DNA of 64,000 nucleotides from an uncultured Coriobacteriia bacterium. Its GTDB lineage: Bacteria > Actinomycetota > Coriobacteriia > Coriobacteriales > QAMH01. The notes under the pieces are model-generated. The model ran no database searches. It saw only the letters and a list, made by a program, of their open reading frames with translations, and was not told the DNA's origin. Both the position numbers and the translations under genes were made by a program. This document shows positions 1 to 8,449 of the stretch, in pieces. The stretch spans positions 1 through 64,000 of the forward strand of contig CAUHSG010000003.1 in NCBI GenBank assembly GCA_959608885.1, written 5' to 3'. Positions within the stretch are counted from its first letter, which is position 1; every line of letters starts with the position of its first letter.

Positions 1-23
1 GGGCGGAGCCGCACCCCACAACA

Positions 24-101
24 GCCGCCGGGGCGAACCTGACGGGTTACGCCACGCCTGCCACGTAACCAGACAATTCCGCCCCGGCGGCTTTTGTCTG
101 G
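24..101. repeat. Family A intergenic inverted repeat (degenerate left arm)
   Basis: The right unit (69-101, 33 nt) begins CCAGACA and ends TGTCTGG around a CCGCCCCGGCGG-type core. It matches the units at 19958-19990 and, with small changes, 29846-29878. A degenerate complementary arm (GCCGCCGGGGCG, 24-35) lies to its left. It sits just downstream of recF, where it may act as a terminator. Confidence 0.75.
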
Positions 102-111
102 TCCTATCCCA

Positions 112-1275
112 TCAGTAGTCGTAGCGCGTGCCCTCGATAGGCACGCGCACAACAGTGGCGTGTTCGAGAATATCGGTAGAGAAGTAGTCGATGTTCGTCG
201 TGGTGATGAAGGTCTGGGCATTTTTCTCGATAAAGGCCGTGAGGGCATCACGATGCTTCTCGTCGAGCTCAGACATGACATCATCGAGAAGAAGGACCGG
301 CTCGGTTCCCATAATATCGTTTACGAGCTCGACTGATGCGAGTTTCATCACGAGCACAATCGTGCGTTGCTGCCCCTGAGATGCAAAGATGCGTGCATTC
401 TTTCCGTTGATGAAGAACGCCATCTCGTCCTTATGGGGGCCGATGAGGGATATGCCACGACGAAGCTCAACCTCTGCGAGCTTACGTGATTGCTCGAGGA
501 GCTTTCTCTGAAGCTCCTCGAGGGTCACCTGCACGGGGTCTTGCCCTTCTTCGTATTGCACCATGTCCCCTGCCTGGCGACCGTCGTCATCGATACGCTC
601 CCATGATGGGATATAGCGAGCGCTGAGACGCTCGCCCGGGACGACGCCCTCATAGATGGAGCCCATGTGGTTGAACAGTCGGTCGAAGAGTCGCCATCGT
701 GCAAGACAAAGACGTGCTCCGTGCACGGCGAGGCTTTCGTCCCACGAGTCGAAGAGCGACCCCTCGTGTATCCCTTCCTTGATAAGAAGATTTCTCTGTT
801 TGAGCGCTTGCTGGTAGTCCGTCCTAAGAGATGAGTAGCCCTTCGAGAGTTGTACGGCAAGCGCATCGACGGCATCGCGACGGCGCGTGGACGATGCCTT
901 AATGAGTTGTAGATCGTCGGGGATGAACAAAACACAGGGTAGGAGTCCTCTCATTGAAGAGGGTGACTTCTTCTTTCCGTTACTCTCGTAGGTGCGCTCG
1001 TTATCGATAACGATCATGCGCTGTTCGATATGTCGTTTTTCCTCTTCGAGACGAATGAGGGCATATCCTTGTTCACATCCCCATGAAACCGTTTCTGACC
1101 ATGAGGGCTTCCGGAAGGACGTGCCAGCGGTCAAAAGTTGGATAGCCTCGATGATGTTGGTTTTGCCAACGGCGTTTGGACCGACGATGACAACAAGATT
1201 GCCGAGGTCCTCGAGAGATAGGTGATTATAACCACGTAGATCGTCGAGAACTATGCTTCTAATCTTGAGCGTCAT
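112..1275 (-). CDS. recF: DNA replication/repair protein RecF
   Basis: RecF is an ABC/SMC-like ATPase that helps load RecA at single-strand gaps. The 387-aa product is of usual family length. It has a Walker A motif GPNAVGKT near residues 33-40, an ABC-type signature region late in the protein, and a Walker B segment LLLDDVMSELDE near residue 325. It lies 21 nt downstream of dnaN on the same strand in the classical dnaA-dnaN-recF order. The ATG start at 1275 is followed directly by the conserved N-terminal beta strand. Confidence 0.97.
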   Translation of the reverse strand: MTLKIRSIVLDDLRGYNHLSLEDLGNLVVIVGPNAVGKTNIIEAIQLLTAGTSFRKPSWSETVSWGCEQGYALIRLEEEKRHIEQRMIVIDNERTYESNGKKKSPSSMRGLLPCVLFIPDDLQLIKASSTRRRDAVDALAVQLSKGYSSLRTDYQQALKQRNLLIKEGIHEGSLFDSWDESLAVHGARLCLARWRLFDRLFNHMGSIYEGVVPGERLSARYIPSWERIDDDGRQAGDMVQYEEGQDPVQVTLEELQRKLLEQSRKLAEVELRRGISLIGPHKDEMAFFINGKNARIFASQGQQRTIVLVMKLASVELVNDIMGTEPVLLLDDVMSELDEKHRDALTAFIEKNAQTFITTTNIDYFSTDILEHATVVRVPIEGTRYDY

Positions 1276-1296
1276 CGAGCTCTTTTATGCTGGTTG

Positions 1297-2397
1297 CTAG
1301 TTGAGGCGAACGGGCATTGCCAGATACAGGAAATCATCCTTCTCGACGTTCTTGAGAATGCCGGGCTTGAGCGATGACTGCAGCTCGATGAGCACGTCGC
1401 CCTTGATCATGTTAAGGCCGTCGAGGATGTACTGGTGATTGAAGGCAATCTCCATGCTCGGTCCATCTACCTCAGCGGATACGATTTCAGATGCGCCACC
1501 GACATCTGCGGTGTTGGCGGAGATGGTGACGTTCTGACTCTCGGCCGAGAACTGGAACCTGATGGGGGTATGCGATTGCGCGAGAATCGCCACGCGCTTG
1601 ATCGAGGCGATGAGCGCCTGAGTGTCCATCTGGATGGACACCTCGTGATCGGCGGGGATAAGTTGCTTGTAGTTGGGGTAAGTGCCCTCGATCTTGCGGC
1701 TCACGAAGATCGTCTCGCCGAAGGTGATGATGACCTGATTCTCAGAGAAGCCAATCGAGATCGAGTCGCACGAGAGGGCGAGGCGACAGACCTCGTCGAA
1801 GGTCTTGCCGGGAATGATGGCGGAAAAGTCATTCACGTCGGAATTGGGAACGGGGATTTCCGCAACGGCAAGGCGATAGGAATCGGTGGCGGCAAGCGTC
1901 ACGATGCCATCTTTGACGGCAAAGAAGATGCCGGTGAGGATGATGCGGGATTCATCGCGCGAAACGGCCTTGCCTACGCAGCGCACCGCGTCGGCGAGCT
2001 CGGAAGGAGAGAGGACGATCGTGGTTGACGGGTCGACCTGTGGAAAATACGGAAAGTCCGCGGGATTGAGCGAGGAGAGCGTGAAAGAGGAATCGAGGCA
2101 GGTGATGTGCGTCTGCTCGTCCTGTGCGTTGATTTCGATGGACGCATCCGGAAGGCTCTTGACGATGTCCGCGAGCAGCTTGCCGGGGATGACGCAACGG
2201 CCCGGTTCCTCGATGTTTGCGCTTGTGGCATGTTTGATGGAAATCTCAAGGTCGGTCGTCTGGAAGACGAGCTTTCCCTGGTCGGTCGTTTCGAGCAAGA
2301 TGCCCGAGAGAATGGGGAGCGTCGAGCGTGAGGACATTCCCTTTGAGACGGTGTTGATGGCGTTGAGAAGGTCGTCCTTCGAGATTCTGAATTTCAC
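1297..2397 (-). CDS. dnaN: DNA polymerase III subunit beta (sliding clamp)
   Basis: This is the DNA sliding clamp, 366 aa, of normal length for three tandem clamp domains. The N-terminus MKFRISKDDLL and the C-terminus ending YLAMPVRLN are typical of the family. The start is GTG (2397-2395) with a GGGAGAG ribosome site a few bases upstream. It lies between dnaA and recF on the same strand. The clamp tethers Pol III and is a platform for mismatch-repair and ligase proteins. Confidence 0.97.
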   Translation of the reverse strand: MKFRISKDDLLNAINTVSKGMSSRSTLPILSGILLETTDQGKLVFQTTDLEISIKHATSANIEEPGRCVIPGKLLADIVKSLPDASIEINAQDEQTHITCLDSSFTLSSLNPADFPYFPQVDPSTTIVLSPSELADAVRCVGKAVSRDESRIILTGIFFAVKDGIVTLAATDSYRLAVAEIPVPNSDVNDFSAIIPGKTFDEVCRLALSCDSISIGFSENQVIITFGETIFVSRKIEGTYPNYKQLIPADHEVSIQMDTQALIASIKRVAILAQSHTPIRFQFSAESQNVTISANTADVGGASEIVSAEVDGPSMEIAFNHQYILDGLNMIKGDVLIELQSSLKPGILKNVEKDDFLYLAMPVRLN

Positions 2398-2621
2398 GTT
2401 TGCTCTCCCTATTATTAATAGTTCTTATTTATATATATCTAGTAATCATAATAAAACAGGTGAATTAGTGGAAAACCTCTCTTCTACCAGTTCACACCGT
2501 CTTTTTTGATTGACGTTCCTTGTCGAAAACCCAATGGGTTATCAACGGATATTTTAGCGGGTAAAACTTATCAAGAAGCCCTCAACCTTCTTTTAACGGG
2601 TTTTCTACCTTGTTTTCCACG
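2398..2621 (-). promoter_or_regulatory. AT-rich dnaA-dnaN intergenic region with weak DnaA-box-like sites
   Basis: This 224-bp AT-rich gap contains a TTTTCCACG match next to the dnaA stop (2613-2621) and the related AGTGGAAAA near 2467. Such sites could bind DnaA and modulate dnaN transcription. No perfect TTATCCACA box is present, so the main origin is placed in the larger gap on the other side of dnaA. Confidence 0.4.
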
Positions 2622-4121
2622 TTAGCAGCGCTCCTTTATGAGCAAGTTGAGTTGTTCGAGTTGATCGAAGAGCTGCCTATTGTCCTTTTGGTCACGCTCG
2701 ATCTTGTTGACGCTGTGCATGACCGTCGTGTGGTCGCGGCCACCAAACTTCTTTCCGATGGACTCGAGAGATTCCTCGGTCATGTAGCGCGAGAGGTAAA
2801 TCGCGATGTGACGTGGAGTCGTGATACCCTTCGAGCGCTTCGACGAGATCATGTCCTCATGCGAGATGTTAAAGAATCGTTCGACCTCGCTTTGGATGAG
2901 GGCGATGTCGATTTGCTTGTCTTGGATGGTCGGGAAGAAGTCCTGCAAGAGCTCCTGGGCCTCCTCGACGCTGATGCTGTTCTTCTTGAGTAACGTCATG
3001 TTGCTGACCAGACGTGTAATCGCCCCTTCCATCTCTCGTATGTTGGATGTGGCAACCTCCGCGAGATACGACAGCACATCGTCGGGGATGTTTCCGTAGA
3101 AGCTCGTATGCTGGTTCACACGCGAGAGATAGTTCTTGAGGATAGCCAGACGCGTCTCGTAATCGGGTGGTTTGATATCCGCGAGCAAACCGGAGATGAA
3201 TCGCGAGCGCATGCGATCATCCATATCGATGTCCTTCGGCGCTCGGTCTGCCGAAAGGACGATTTGCTTGTTCCTGTTGGTCATCTCGTTGAAGATGTTG
3301 AAGAGCTGGTTGATGGTTTCGTCTTTACCTTCGAGGTATTGGACGTCGTCGACAAGAAGAATGTCGACTTGGTGGTATTTGCTGTTGAAGCTTCCCCATT
3401 GGTTGCGCTGCGTTGCCTCCACGTAATCATTGAGGAACTTGTTGGCCGATACATATCGTGTCGCCATGCGGGGAAAGTTCTGCATGGCGTAGTTTGCGAT
3501 TGCCACGAGAAGATGAGTCTTTCCCAGGCCCGAGTTTCCGTAGATGAACAGCGGGTTGTAGGCGATGCCAGGTTGCTCGGCGACGGCAAGGGCGGCGCCG
3601 CGTGCGAACTCGTTTGATTTACCGACGACGAAGGTGTCAAAGGTGCATTTCGAGAACAGAGCCTCATCTCCACTCGTGGGAGAAGAAGCGTATTCGCTTC
3701 CCATTCGCTCTGCTTCCTCCGCAGCAGCCATGTTCGACGACGGCATCTGATTTGAGAGACTTGCCGGGTCAACGAATTGGTTCATCCAGTCGGGTTCTGT
3801 GTTCTGTGCAGTCTCTACCGGCGTAGGCTGAGGAATCTGCGTACTTGCCGCCGATTGTTGGGGTACGTCTTTCGGCGTGTTGACGCCAAGGCCAACGGTG
3901 ATGGGATTTCCCGTGACTTGGAGAAGCTTCTCCTGCATCTCCTCGAGGTAATTCTTTCGTACCCACGACTCGACAGGTGTGCTCTCTGCAATGAGGACGA
4001 ATTGATCCCCAAAAACTCCAACGGGAGTCAGCAGGTTGAGGAAGACGGTCTTTGGGTCCTCCTCGTCTATATCCTCGAGAAGGAGGGCGAGCGTCTTGTT
4101 CCAGATTTCGTCTTTATCCAT
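2622..4121 (-). CDS. dnaA: Chromosomal replication initiator DnaA
   Basis: DnaA binds DnaA boxes, melts oriC and loads the helicase. The 499-aa product has an N-terminal helicase-interaction domain and a low-complexity Gln/Pro/Ser linker (about 95-150). The AAA+ core has Walker A GNSGLGKTH and Walker B ILLVDDVQYL. The C-terminal domain IV carries the signature GGRDHTTVMHSVNKIE. It starts 9 nt after the stop of the upstream GHKL/winged-helix gene, so the two are probably cotranscribed. Confidence 0.98.
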   Translation of the reverse strand: MDKDEIWNKTLALLLEDIDEEDPKTVFLNLLTPVGVFGDQFVLIAESTPVESWVRKNYLEEMQEKLLQVTGNPITVGLGVNTPKDVPQQSAASTQIPQPTPVETAQNTEPDWMNQFVDPASLSNQMPSSNMAAAEEAERMGSEYASSPTSGDEALFSKCTFDTFVVGKSNEFARGAALAVAEQPGIAYNPLFIYGNSGLGKTHLLVAIANYAMQNFPRMATRYVSANKFLNDYVEATQRNQWGSFNSKYHQVDILLVDDVQYLEGKDETINQLFNIFNEMTNRNKQIVLSADRAPKDIDMDDRMRSRFISGLLADIKPPDYETRLAILKNYLSRVNQHTSFYGNIPDDVLSYLAEVATSNIREMEGAITRLVSNMTLLKKNSISVEEAQELLQDFFPTIQDKQIDIALIQSEVERFFNISHEDMISSKRSKGITTPRHIAIYLSRYMTEESLESIGKKFGGRDHTTVMHSVNKIERDQKDNRQLFDQLEQLNLLIKERC

Positions 4122-4130
4122 CTCAAAAGC

Positions 4131-4883
4131 CTATCTGCTCAGGAATGTCAGGCCCTGGTTGGTTAACATTCTCTTCTTTCCACCCTCTGTCTTCTTCAGA
4201 AGACCCATGTCTTCGAGCTTGTTAAGCGCACGATGTCCCGTGGAGAGACTGATATCGAGGTTCTGCTCGACTTCTGTCGGTCCTATCAATCCCATTTCCT
4301 GGGCAAGGACAAGAATATTGTATTCGCGTTCCGTCAATTCCTGCTCTGCGTTTTTACTATGTTGTGGCATCTCGCGATAGACCACGGGCGCTGCCTGCGG
4401 GGTGTTTTGGTCGATCTGAATGGTAACGACCGTTCCCTCTTTGATGTTGTCCTCGATGATGAGGCGGCCATTTGAGAAACGCAGATAGTCCTTTACCGTG
4501 GGAAGACCGGACCCGACGCCGCGTATGTACTTGCGCATCTCGGATGTTGCGGAGGTAAAACCCGGGAGTTGGGCACGTTGCTTATCCGCGATTCCCGGTC
4601 CTTGATCGGTGAATTTGATGGTGTTCCCATTATCGAGAATCGAGATGCAGGGGTCTCTGAACTGTGCATGAATAAAGTTTTCGCATACTTCCTTGATAAC
4701 GGTATACGGGATGGAACTTCCCTTTTGCTGCGCAAGTTCGTAGGTCTTGGCGGCGATTTGCTCGATGTACTGGGCAATGTCCGTAGGTTCTATATCAAAG
4801 ATGCGAGGTGCCGCGAGAAGATCATCGTATATAGCGATGCGCGTTGGCGTAAGTTCAGGGATTTCCTCTTCTTGGTTCCCCAT
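4131..4883 (-). CDS. GHKL-type ATPase fused to winged-helix domain, upstream of dnaA
   Basis: This 250-aa protein has a histidine-kinase/Hsp90-like ATP-binding fold. The N box has E65 and N69, the G1 box is DQGPG (93-97), and the G2 box is GVGSGL (122-127). Residues about 185-250 look like a MarR/winged-helix DNA-binding domain. No phosphoacceptor His (DHp) helix, sensor domain or membrane segment is visible, so it is not an ordinary sensor kinase. The nearest analogues are anti-sigma-type ATPases. It lies between oriC and dnaA with a 9-nt gap to dnaA, which suggests a role in origin or dnaA regulation. That role is an inference. Confidence 0.75.
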   Translation of the reverse strand: MGNQEEEIPELTPTRIAIYDDLLAAPRIFDIEPTDIAQYIEQIAAKTYELAQQKGSSIPYTVIKEVCENFIHAQFRDPCISILDNGNTIKFTDQGPGIADKQRAQLPGFTSATSEMRKYIRGVGSGLPTVKDYLRFSNGRLIIEDNIKEGTVVTIQIDQNTPQAAPVVYREMPQHSKNAEQELTEREYNILVLAQEMGLIGPTEVEQNLDISLSTGHRALNKLEDMGLLKKTEGGKKRMLTNQGLTFLSR

Positions 4884-5434
4884 GTTTAGCTGTTCCTTTT
4901 CATCAGATATGGAAACTGGGAGTTATCCACAATATAAAACACAATTGACAAGGGTTCAGAGTAGCAAATAACCCCACGAAACCAAATCTTTCTCATAAGA
5001 AATGGAAAAGTTTTCATATAGTTTATCAGGTGATTTCATAGTTATCCACATTATTTTCCACTTATGTTGATAAATCAGGGAAAACTTGAAAAGAGAGCTT
5101 GGCAAAACGAAAGGAAAAATGATGTCAAGTTGAAAAACGCAGGAGAACAAAAAAGAATCACTTAGTTTTACACGTACAAATGTTCCTCAATGTGGAAAAC
5201 CTTTTTCTCATTGAGGAAATAAACATAGGTATGTGAAAAAGTGATACATGAAAAAGAGAAAAACAGGGAAAAAGACTGAAAAGCTGGGGAAAACATCAGA
5301 AATATAAACAGAAAAGTTTAGGTTTTCCACACTTTCAACAAAGACAAGCACAGGGATTGTGAATAACTAGGGGAACAGGTAAAGCTCCTGCTCATGGCAA
5401 TTTATATTGATTGGGTTGGTATCGAAAAATTATC
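4884..5434. other. Putative oriC region with DnaA boxes
   Basis: A 551-bp AT-rich stretch without genes lies between the GHKL-dnaA operon (minus) and the rpmH promoter (plus). Two perfect boxes TTATCCACA occur at 4923-4931 and 5042-5050. TTTTCCACA occurs at 5323-5331 and, inverted, at 5191-5199. Weaker matches are at 5054-5062 (TTTTCCACT) and, inverted, 5358-5366 (TTATTCACA). Runs of A/T between boxes could be the unwinding element. The box nearest the GHKL gene lies where a minus-strand promoter would be expected, consistent with autoregulation by DnaA. Confidence 0.8.
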
Positions 5435-5464
5435 TTGACTCGCATTTCTGCTGCATATTACAAT
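5435..5464 (+). promoter_or_regulatory. Sigma70-type promoter of rpmH operon
   Basis: A -35 element TTGACT (5435-5440) and a -10 element TACAAT (5459-5464) are separated by 18 bp. This is about 53 bp before the rpmH start codon and follows the last DnaA-box-like site. Confidence 0.65.
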
Positions 5465-5516
5465 TCTGAAGCTTATCAATAAGTACAAGGGGAGTTTCCC
5501 TTTAGGAGGAATTGAA

Positions 5517-5651
5517 ATGAAGCGTACCTATCAGCCCAATAAGCGCAAGCGCGCGAAGTGCCATGGTTTTCGTTCTCGTATGGCCACACGCGGCGGTCGT
5601 AATGTTCTCAAGGCACGTCGTGCCAAGGGACGTAAGTGCCTGACGGTTTAA
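5517..5651 (+). CDS. rpmH: 50S ribosomal protein L34
   Basis: This is a 44-aa, strongly basic ribosomal protein beginning MKRTYQPNKRKRAKCHGFR and ending KGRKCLTV, the full family signature. A strong ribosome-binding site AGGAGGA lies at 5504-5510, 6 nt before the ATG. It heads the conserved rpmH-rnpA-yidD-yidC-jag order next to oriC. Confidence 0.97.
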   Translation: MKRTYQPNKRKRAKCHGFRSRMATRGGRNVLKARRAKGRKCLTV

Positions 5652-5693
5652 AACCGTAATCTCGTCAGCTTCTTTTTCAAGGACTGACTGCCT

Positions 5694-6032
5694 ATGAGGG
5701 GCACCATTAAGAGCAAAGAGGACGTAGAGCGTCTCTTCTCAACGGGGAGGCGCTCTACTTCGTCTTCGATGACAATCATCATGTGTGAGAGCGACACATC
5801 CGATCTTGGTAGGTGTGCCTTTATCGCCGGCAAGAAGCTTGGTTGTGCCCCTCTAAGAAGTCGTTGTAAGCGAGTAATGCGCGAAGTGGCAAGGGAGCTT
5901 GGGGCGCCGTGGAAAGGCTATGATATTGTCTTTCTCGCGCGAAAGGGCGTTGCTCATGAAGATCACGAGGAAGTGATCAGGCAAGTGAAACGAAGTCTCG
6001 CCAAATTAGGGGTCGTTGATGAGCGCTCCTAA
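5694..6032 (+). CDS. rnpA: Ribonuclease P protein component
   Basis: RnpA is the protein subunit of RNase P, which matures tRNA 5' ends. The 112-aa basic product carries the RNR-type motif region (GCAPLRSRCKRVMREV, about 55-70) in the expected place. It lies 42 nt after rpmH. Its last 14 nt overlap the start of yidD, the usual arrangement. Confidence 0.95.
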   Translation: MRGTIKSKEDVERLFSTGRRSTSSSMTIIMCESDTSDLGRCAFIAGKKLGCAPLRSRCKRVMREVARELGAPWKGYDIVFLARKGVAHEDHEEVIRQVKRSLAKLGVVDERS

Positions 6033-6267
6033 GATCCTGCGGGTCATGAGCTCCGTACCCAAGCGAATCGCGATGACTCTGGTTGGTTTTTACCGGAAAT
6101 ATATATCTCCGATGTTTCCTCCTTCCTGCCGGTACGTGCCTACTTGCTCCGAATACGCTATGATTGCACTTCAACGCTACGGCTTTGTTAAAGGGTCATG
6201 GATGGCGATAAAAAGAATTTGTCGTTGTCACCCCTGGCATCCGGGCGGATATGATCCGGTACCGTGA
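6019..6267 (+). CDS. yidD: Membrane protein insertion efficiency factor YidD
   Basis: YidD is a small membrane-associated protein assisting YidC-mediated insertion. The 82-aa product has the hallmark FYRKYISP, CRYVPTCSEYA and CRCHPWHPGGYDPVP motifs. The ATG at 6019 overlaps rnpA by 14 nt. An in-frame TTG one codon earlier is possible but unnecessary. Confidence 0.95.
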   Translation: MSAPKILRVMSSVPKRIAMTLVGFYRKYISPMFPPSCRYVPTCSEYAMIALQRYGFVKGSWMAIKRICRCHPWHPGGYDPVP

Positions 6268-6300
6268 TTTTGATTACTATCCATTGAGAGGTTCTAATTT

Positions 6301-7065
6301 ATGTGGGATGGAATACTTAATGGCTGTGCAGCCGCACTTTACGAGCTTGCCAAGCTTGTGGGTGACTGGGGTCTTGCGATTATCATCGTAACCCTCATCA
6401 TTCGTCTGCTCCTCTTCCCTATCCAGAGGAAGCAGCTCAAGTCCAGCTTCCAAATGCAGCAGGTGCAGCCAAGAATGCAGGAGATTCAAACGCTGTATGC
6501 TGGCGATCAGGTCAAAATTCAGCAGGAAATGCAGAAGCTCTACCAAGAGACGGGCTTTAACCCTCTTGCTGGCTGCTTGCCAATGCTCATTCAGATGCCC
6601 ATTTTCATTATCTTGTTTCAAGTTCTACGCGACAAGATTGGGCAGTACGCTGGTGGAGAACTCTCCGTTAGTTTCTATAACATTCTGCCGAATCTAACTC
6701 AGACTGTGCCTGATGCCTTCAACCAGAACATCGTTTATTCCATCCCATACATCATCATGATGGTTCTGTTCATTGCTCTGTCTGTTATGCCCATGATTCT
6801 GCAGATGAAGCAAAACCCGCAGAATAAAAACCAGATGGTCATGATGATGGGCATCATGGGTATCATGTTTACCTGGATGGCCTTTATTTCTCCTGCTGGT
6901 GTAATGTTGTATTGGGCTCTTTCTTCGGGATTTGCCCTCGTGCAGCAACTTGTCACGCAACGTGTCCTCAAGAAGGAAGCTGCTGAGAAGGAAGAAATTG
7001 CGAGGCCCATCAAGGTTAATGTAGAGCGTCGCGAGAAGAAGAAGCGCCCCACGAAGAAGCATTAA
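6301..7065 (+). CDS. yidC: Membrane protein insertase YidC (Oxa1 family)
   Basis: YidC inserts proteins into the cytoplasmic membrane alone or with Sec. The 254-aa product matches the short Gram-positive type, without the large periplasmic domain of Proteobacteria. Hydrophobic segments lie near residues 20-40, 85-105, 145-165 and 185-215. The family motif around GCLPMLIQMPIF and a positively charged tail rich in Lys/Arg are present. It is part of the rnpA-yidD-yidC-jag operon. Confidence 0.95.
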   Translation: MWDGILNGCAAALYELAKLVGDWGLAIIIVTLIIRLLLFPIQRKQLKSSFQMQQVQPRMQEIQTLYAGDQVKIQQEMQKLYQETGFNPLAGCLPMLIQMPIFIILFQVLRDKIGQYAGGELSVSFYNILPNLTQTVPDAFNQNIVYSIPYIIMMVLFIALSVMPMILQMKQNPQNKNQMVMMMGIMGIMFTWMAFISPAGVMLYWALSSGFALVQQLVTQRVLKKEAAEKEEIARPIKVNVERREKKKRPTKKH

Positions 7066-7080
7066 AGTGGAGGAATCACT

Positions 7081-7650
7081 ATGAGTGAGGAATTCGAGAA
7101 CGAGGAAACCTTCGAGGTTGAAGAGGAAGCCGGTGTCATCGAGGACGTCGATGAAGATGCAGCCGAGGAAATAGAGGAAAGAAGTGAGGAAGATCTGGAT
7201 GCCGTAGCAGATACGGCGATTGAGGTTCTTCGCACTATTCTTGCTCATTTTGACGCTGAAGGTGCAGAAATCAACGAATATGAGGGTGATGATCAGGAAA
7301 TCATCCTTGATGTTGTTGGTGGTGACCTTGCCATTCTGATTGGCAGGAGGGGCCACACGCTCGAGGCAATTCAAACGCTTGTCTCGAACATCACTAACCG
7401 CAAGCTTGGTTATAGGTATCCCGTTACGATTGATGTTGAGAGCTATAAGCATAGGCAGCGTCAGAAGATTGAGTCTCTCGCCTATTCTGCGGCCTCTCGT
7501 GCTGATCGCCAGGATAGAGAAGTAAGCCTGCGCCCCATGAATCCATACGAGAGGCGTCTTGTTCACATGGCCCTCCGTGATGATGAGCGCGTTGAGACCT
7601 ATTCCGTTGGTGAAGAGCCCAACAGGCATGTTGTCGTAGCTCCGGCATGA
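7081..7650 (+). CDS. jag: Jag/KhpB family RNA-binding protein (KH + R3H)
   Basis: This is a SpoIIIJ-associated (Jag/KhpB) RNA-binding protein of 189 aa. It has a very acidic N-terminal 45 residues, then a KH domain with GRRGHTLEAIQTL, then a C-terminal R3H domain (PMNPYERRLVHMAL). It lies 15 nt after yidC with an AGTGGAGGA ribosome site. Its stop overlaps the ATG of rsmG by 4 nt, suggesting translational coupling. Confidence 0.93.
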   Translation: MSEEFENEETFEVEEEAGVIEDVDEDAAEEIEERSEEDLDAVADTAIEVLRTILAHFDAEGAEINEYEGDDQEIILDVVGGDLAILIGRRGHTLEAIQTLVSNITNRKLGYRYPVTIDVESYKHRQRQKIESLAYSAASRADRQDREVSLRPMNPYERRLVHMALRDDERVETYSVGEEPNRHVVVAPA

Positions 7651-8318
7651 TTTTCGATACACTAGATATTGATAAACAAGAGAAGATACGTTCGTATCTC
7701 GAATTAGTCATAGAAAAGAATAAAGAACTCAATCTTACGAGGATTGACACCGAGGAAAAGGGAATGCTTCTTCATATAGAAGATTCCCTTTCTTGTCTTG
7801 ACGAGTTCTGCAATATGGATGGCGAGTTTCTCGACATCGGTACGGGTGGTGGTTTTCCCGGAGTACCTCTCGCCATCGCCTCAAATCGAACAGGTGTTCT
7901 GATTGATTCTGTACAGAAAAAGGCCCGCGCTGTCCAGGAAATGATTGAAGAACTAGGCTTAAATAATCAGATTCAAGCACGAGGAACAAGAAGTGAAGAA
8001 CTTGCTCTGGAAGTAGGAGAAAGATTCACCACCATTGTTGCTCGTGCCGTTTCATCTCTTCCCGCAGTAATGGAACTTGCTGCTCCCCTTCTTGTTATGG
8101 ACGGAGAGTTAATTGCACTTCGTGGTAAAGAAGATGAAGTTGATCTAGAGACTATTGACACCATTGCTGAAAAGCTTGGTCTTGAAACGATTTCCAAAAG
8201 ACACATATATATTAGTGAAACCTACGAGAGAACTATATATGTATTTAAAAAGGTGTCACAGGCAATGATTAAGCTTCCGCGAAGAAACGGTATAGCACAG
8301 AAACGACCTCTTTGCTAA
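7647..8318 (+). CDS. rsmG: 16S rRNA (guanine-527 N7)-methyltransferase
   Basis: RsmG (GidB) uses S-adenosylmethionine to methylate G527 of 16S rRNA. The 223-aa product shows the class I methyltransferase motif FLDIGTGGGFPG (about 66-77). The conserved NLTRI motif is near residue 32 and the RAVSSLP segment near 134. The gene sits between jag and the parS-parAB segment, as in many Gram-positive bacteria. Its A/T-rich codon use resembles parA and differs from the G/C-rich genes further right. Confidence 0.95.
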   Translation: MIFDTLDIDKQEKIRSYLELVIEKNKELNLTRIDTEEKGMLLHIEDSLSCLDEFCNMDGEFLDIGTGGGFPGVPLAIASNRTGVLIDSVQKKARAVQEMIEELGLNNQIQARGTRSEELALEVGERFTTIVARAVSSLPAVMELAAPLLVMDGELIALRGKEDEVDLETIDTIAEKLGLETISKRHIYISETYERTIYVFKKVSQAMIKLPRRNGIAQKRPLC

Positions 8319-8330
8319 GGGTATTTCAGA

Positions 8331-8346
8331 TGTTTCACGTGAAACA
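8331..8346. promoter_or_regulatory. parS centromere site 1
   Basis: Perfect 16-bp ParB-binding palindrome TGTTTCACGTGAAACA between rsmG and parA. Confidence 0.95.
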
Positions 8347-8368
8347 TTTTGATTGAGATTACTCGGAG

Positions 8369-8384
8369 TGTTTCACGTGAAACA
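8369..8384. promoter_or_regulatory. parS centromere site 2
   Basis: Second perfect TGTTTCACGTGAAACA site, 38 bp centre-to-centre from the first and upstream of parA. It could both nucleate ParB spreading and allow autoregulation of parAB. Confidence 0.95.
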
Positions 8385-8449
8385 AAAGAAGTGGTGTATA
8401 TTGTGGCAAGACTAGTTTCCTTTTGTGCCGAGAGAAGGAAAGGAAAGAC

